Below, piece after piece: positions 15,476-16,673 of a stretch of 16,673 nucleotides of DNA; position 1 is the first letter of the stretch, and each line of letters opens with the position of its first letter. The position numbers and the translations under genes were made by a program. The DNA is taken from NCBI GenBank assembly GCA_017883485.1, contig JADGNM010000010.1:1-16673 (forward strand). Reading direction: 5' to 3'. The notes beneath the pieces were generated by a model. That model saw only the letters and a program-made list of their open reading frames with translations, had not been told where the DNA came from and ran no database searches. The stretch is from Methanosarcina sp. Its GTDB lineage: Archaea > Halobacteriota > Methanosarcinia > Methanosarcinales > Methanosarcinaceae.

Positions 15476-16582
15476 TCATAATGCTCCGATCTCTTTCGAT
15501 GAACTTAAAACAATCTCGTGTTCTTGGAGTAGCGGATTTACTGCTAATGTTTCTATGAATTCACGCACTTCCGGCCCTCTTATAAGGATGTATCGACCTC
15601 CCACTCCTCTCTCCATCAATTTTGCATCTATCGAACTGCAAACGAACCTGACTATATCATATTTTCCAAGAGCAGATTCCTTCTTTTTGACTAACTGGTT
15701 TATGGAGTTTGACTTGCCTATCTCATACTCGAAAGCCACAGTTTTGCCGTTAATTTTCGCTTCGATATCAACTCCTTCATCGTGGTTTATGCGAATATCC
15801 TCATATCCGCACTGACAGAGGAGCCCGGCCAACTGTACTACACTGCTGTAGTGGTCCAGCGTTTGTTTGCCTGGATGAATAGGGCTTATCAAACCTATTT
15901 CGTCAAACATTCCCGCGGGTAAATACGCCATCATAGAACCTGATTCTGCAATCTTCTGCACCCTGTGTTTTACATAGCCGTCATTAACCAGATGGGAAAG
16001 GTCACCAGTAGTCCAATCTGAAAAGATGATCTTCTGTTCATCAGCCAGCCATTGATGATCTTTGAAAACTATAGAATCATCACTTGGTTCTATTTTCTTT
16101 CTGCAGTTACCTTTGATTACATCCATCTCCAGCGCAGTTGGTTCAAATCTTATAGGTATTCTCTGGCCTTTTACGATAAGTAGTCCTTCACCCACTTCAG
16201 CACCAGTTAATATCTCGGCTTCTTCTTCTGTAAGGTTGAAATAATCTTTTACGTCTTCTATGGAGTTTTCCAGGTTAGCCCCTAAAACGACATTAATAAA
16301 CATGTTAGTTTTGTACTCTTCTTTAACCTTGTTTTTGGCAAAATCGCTTGGTTGGTGGGTTGCAAGCCACAAAAACACCCTGTGTGAGCGTCCCTGCATG
16401 AGTGTTTTTAACATAGATAAGGAAAGTTCAGGATTCCGCAGGTAAACTGCAGCTTCATCTACCGCTACAATTGTCTCCTTTTCGTTATCAGTAGAAAACC
16501 TGCTTCCGATCATTCCTGTAACTAAAACATTCATGGCATCTTTAATGAGTTCAGGAATATCTGAAAGGTCAATTATTATCAT
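15476..16582 (-). CDS. HerA/VirB4-like ATPase C-terminal part fused to a PD-(D/E)XK-like domain, N-terminally truncated
   Basis: A 368-residue product whose first 80 residues resemble the Walker B half of a HerA/VirB4/TraG-type motor ATPase: IIIDLSDIPE, then Walker B ETIVAVDEAAVYL with D42 and E43, then GRSHRVFLWLATHQ with the sensor glutamine Q77. The Walker A half is missing from the frame. The last part (about 255-330) looks like a restriction-nuclease fold: GVDIEAK with D272, then FEYEIGK with E285, Y286, E287 and K290, then NQLVKKKE. Such ATPase-nuclease combinations belong to DNA-processing or mobile-element systems. The ATG at 16582 has no Shine-Dalgarno sequence. In the same frame a TAA at 16595-16597 and a TGA at 16658-16660 precede it, while another frame is open from the window edge to 16590. 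This suggests a frameshifted or 5'-truncated gene rather than a complete one. Confidence 0.7.
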   Translation of the reverse strand: MIIIDLSDIPELIKDAMNVLVTGMIGSRFSTDNEKETIVAVDEAAVYLRNPELSLSMLKTLMQGRSHRVFLWLATHQPSDFAKNKVKEEYKTNMFINVVLGANLENSIEDVKDYFNLTEEEAEILTGAEVGEGLLIVKGQRIPIRFEPTALEMDVIKGNCRKKIEPSDDSIVFKDHQWLADEQKIIFSDWTTGDLSHLVNDGYVKHRVQKIAESGSMMAYLPAGMFDEIGLISPIHPGKQTLDHYSSVVQLAGLLCQCGYEDIRINHDEGVDIEAKINGKTVAFEYEIGKSNSINQLVKKKESALGKYDIVRFVCSSIDAKLMERGVGGRYILIRGPEVREFIETLAVNPLLQEHEIVLSSSKEIGAL

Positions 16583-16589
16583 GACTATG

Positions 16590-16673
16590 TCATATTAGAC
16601 AGTTACTCCAATAGCTGTCATCGATTTCACTGCAAACATAATATTTGGCGTATGAGGTCAATGATGATGCTTT
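16590..16673 (-). other. open frame reaching the window edge, possibly the out-of-frame upstream part of the ATPase
   Basis: On the minus strand one frame is open from the edge to a TGA at 16590-16592 (27 codons, with SYAKYYVCSEIDDSYWSN inside). It is in a different frame from the ATPase gene that begins eight bases later. It may be the end of an upstream gene or the earlier part of the same ATPase before a frameshift; the window is too short to tell. Confidence 0.3.

Overview
The window looks like a piece of a methanogenic archaeal chromosome, most likely Methanosarcina or a close relative. The basis is the set of genes: a 49-residue archaeal ribosomal protein L40e next to geranylgeranylglyceryl phosphate synthase (archaeal lipids), an AtwA-type two-ATPase 'component A2' of the methyl-coenzyme M reductase activation system, a MEDS-domain sensor kinase, signal-peptide/C-anchor surface proteins of the COG1361/NEW3 type, archaeal TATA boxes, and long AT-rich intergenic stretches. 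No database search was possible, so the genus is an inference from family knowledge.

Layout. 1-1261 (+): a short leader, then L40e and GGGP synthase as a tight pair; the L40e gene is only 150 bp. 1586-3340 (+): the AtwA-like double ABC ATPase, convergent with a flavodoxin-fold oxidoreductase (3430-4161, -). 4317-5534 (-): a MacB/FtsX-type ABC permease. 6307-7635 (+): a MEDS sensor histidine kinase between that permease and the ATPase/surface-protein pair that would normally feed it. 7823-9079 and 9092-9814 (-): NEW3/CARDB-like exported anchored protein and its LolD/MacB-type ATPase. 10527-11444 and 11446-12819 (+): a second, divergently transcribed ATPase plus anchored surface protein, with no permease. 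The two pairs are separated by a 0.7 kb divergent control region holding a 19-bp perfect palindrome, a good TATA box and a 16-bp tandem repeat. 12852-13868 (-): a radical SAM enzyme of unknown substrate with a C-terminal cysteine cluster.

13.9-15.5 kb has almost no conventional genes but is not empty. It holds two adjacent stem-loops that may be a small RNA, a 37-codon membrane-protein gene on the minus strand with an almost perfect Shine-Dalgarno sequence, an 89-nt three-segment imperfect hairpin, and what looks like a decayed protein-coding remnant. 15476-16582 (-) is an N-terminally truncated HerA/VirB4-like ATPase fused to a PD-(D/E)XK-nuclease-like domain, with in-frame stops just upstream. 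This end of the window looks like an accessory region in decay.

The most coherent functional unit is the 4.3-12.8 kb block: one FtsX-type permease, two LolD-like ATPases, two exported single-anchor beta-domain proteins and a MEDS kinase. I read it as an archaeal version of a MacB-like mechanotransmission ABC machine, in which anchored extracellular proteins take the place of MacA-like adaptors. That role, and any control by the kinase, is inference.
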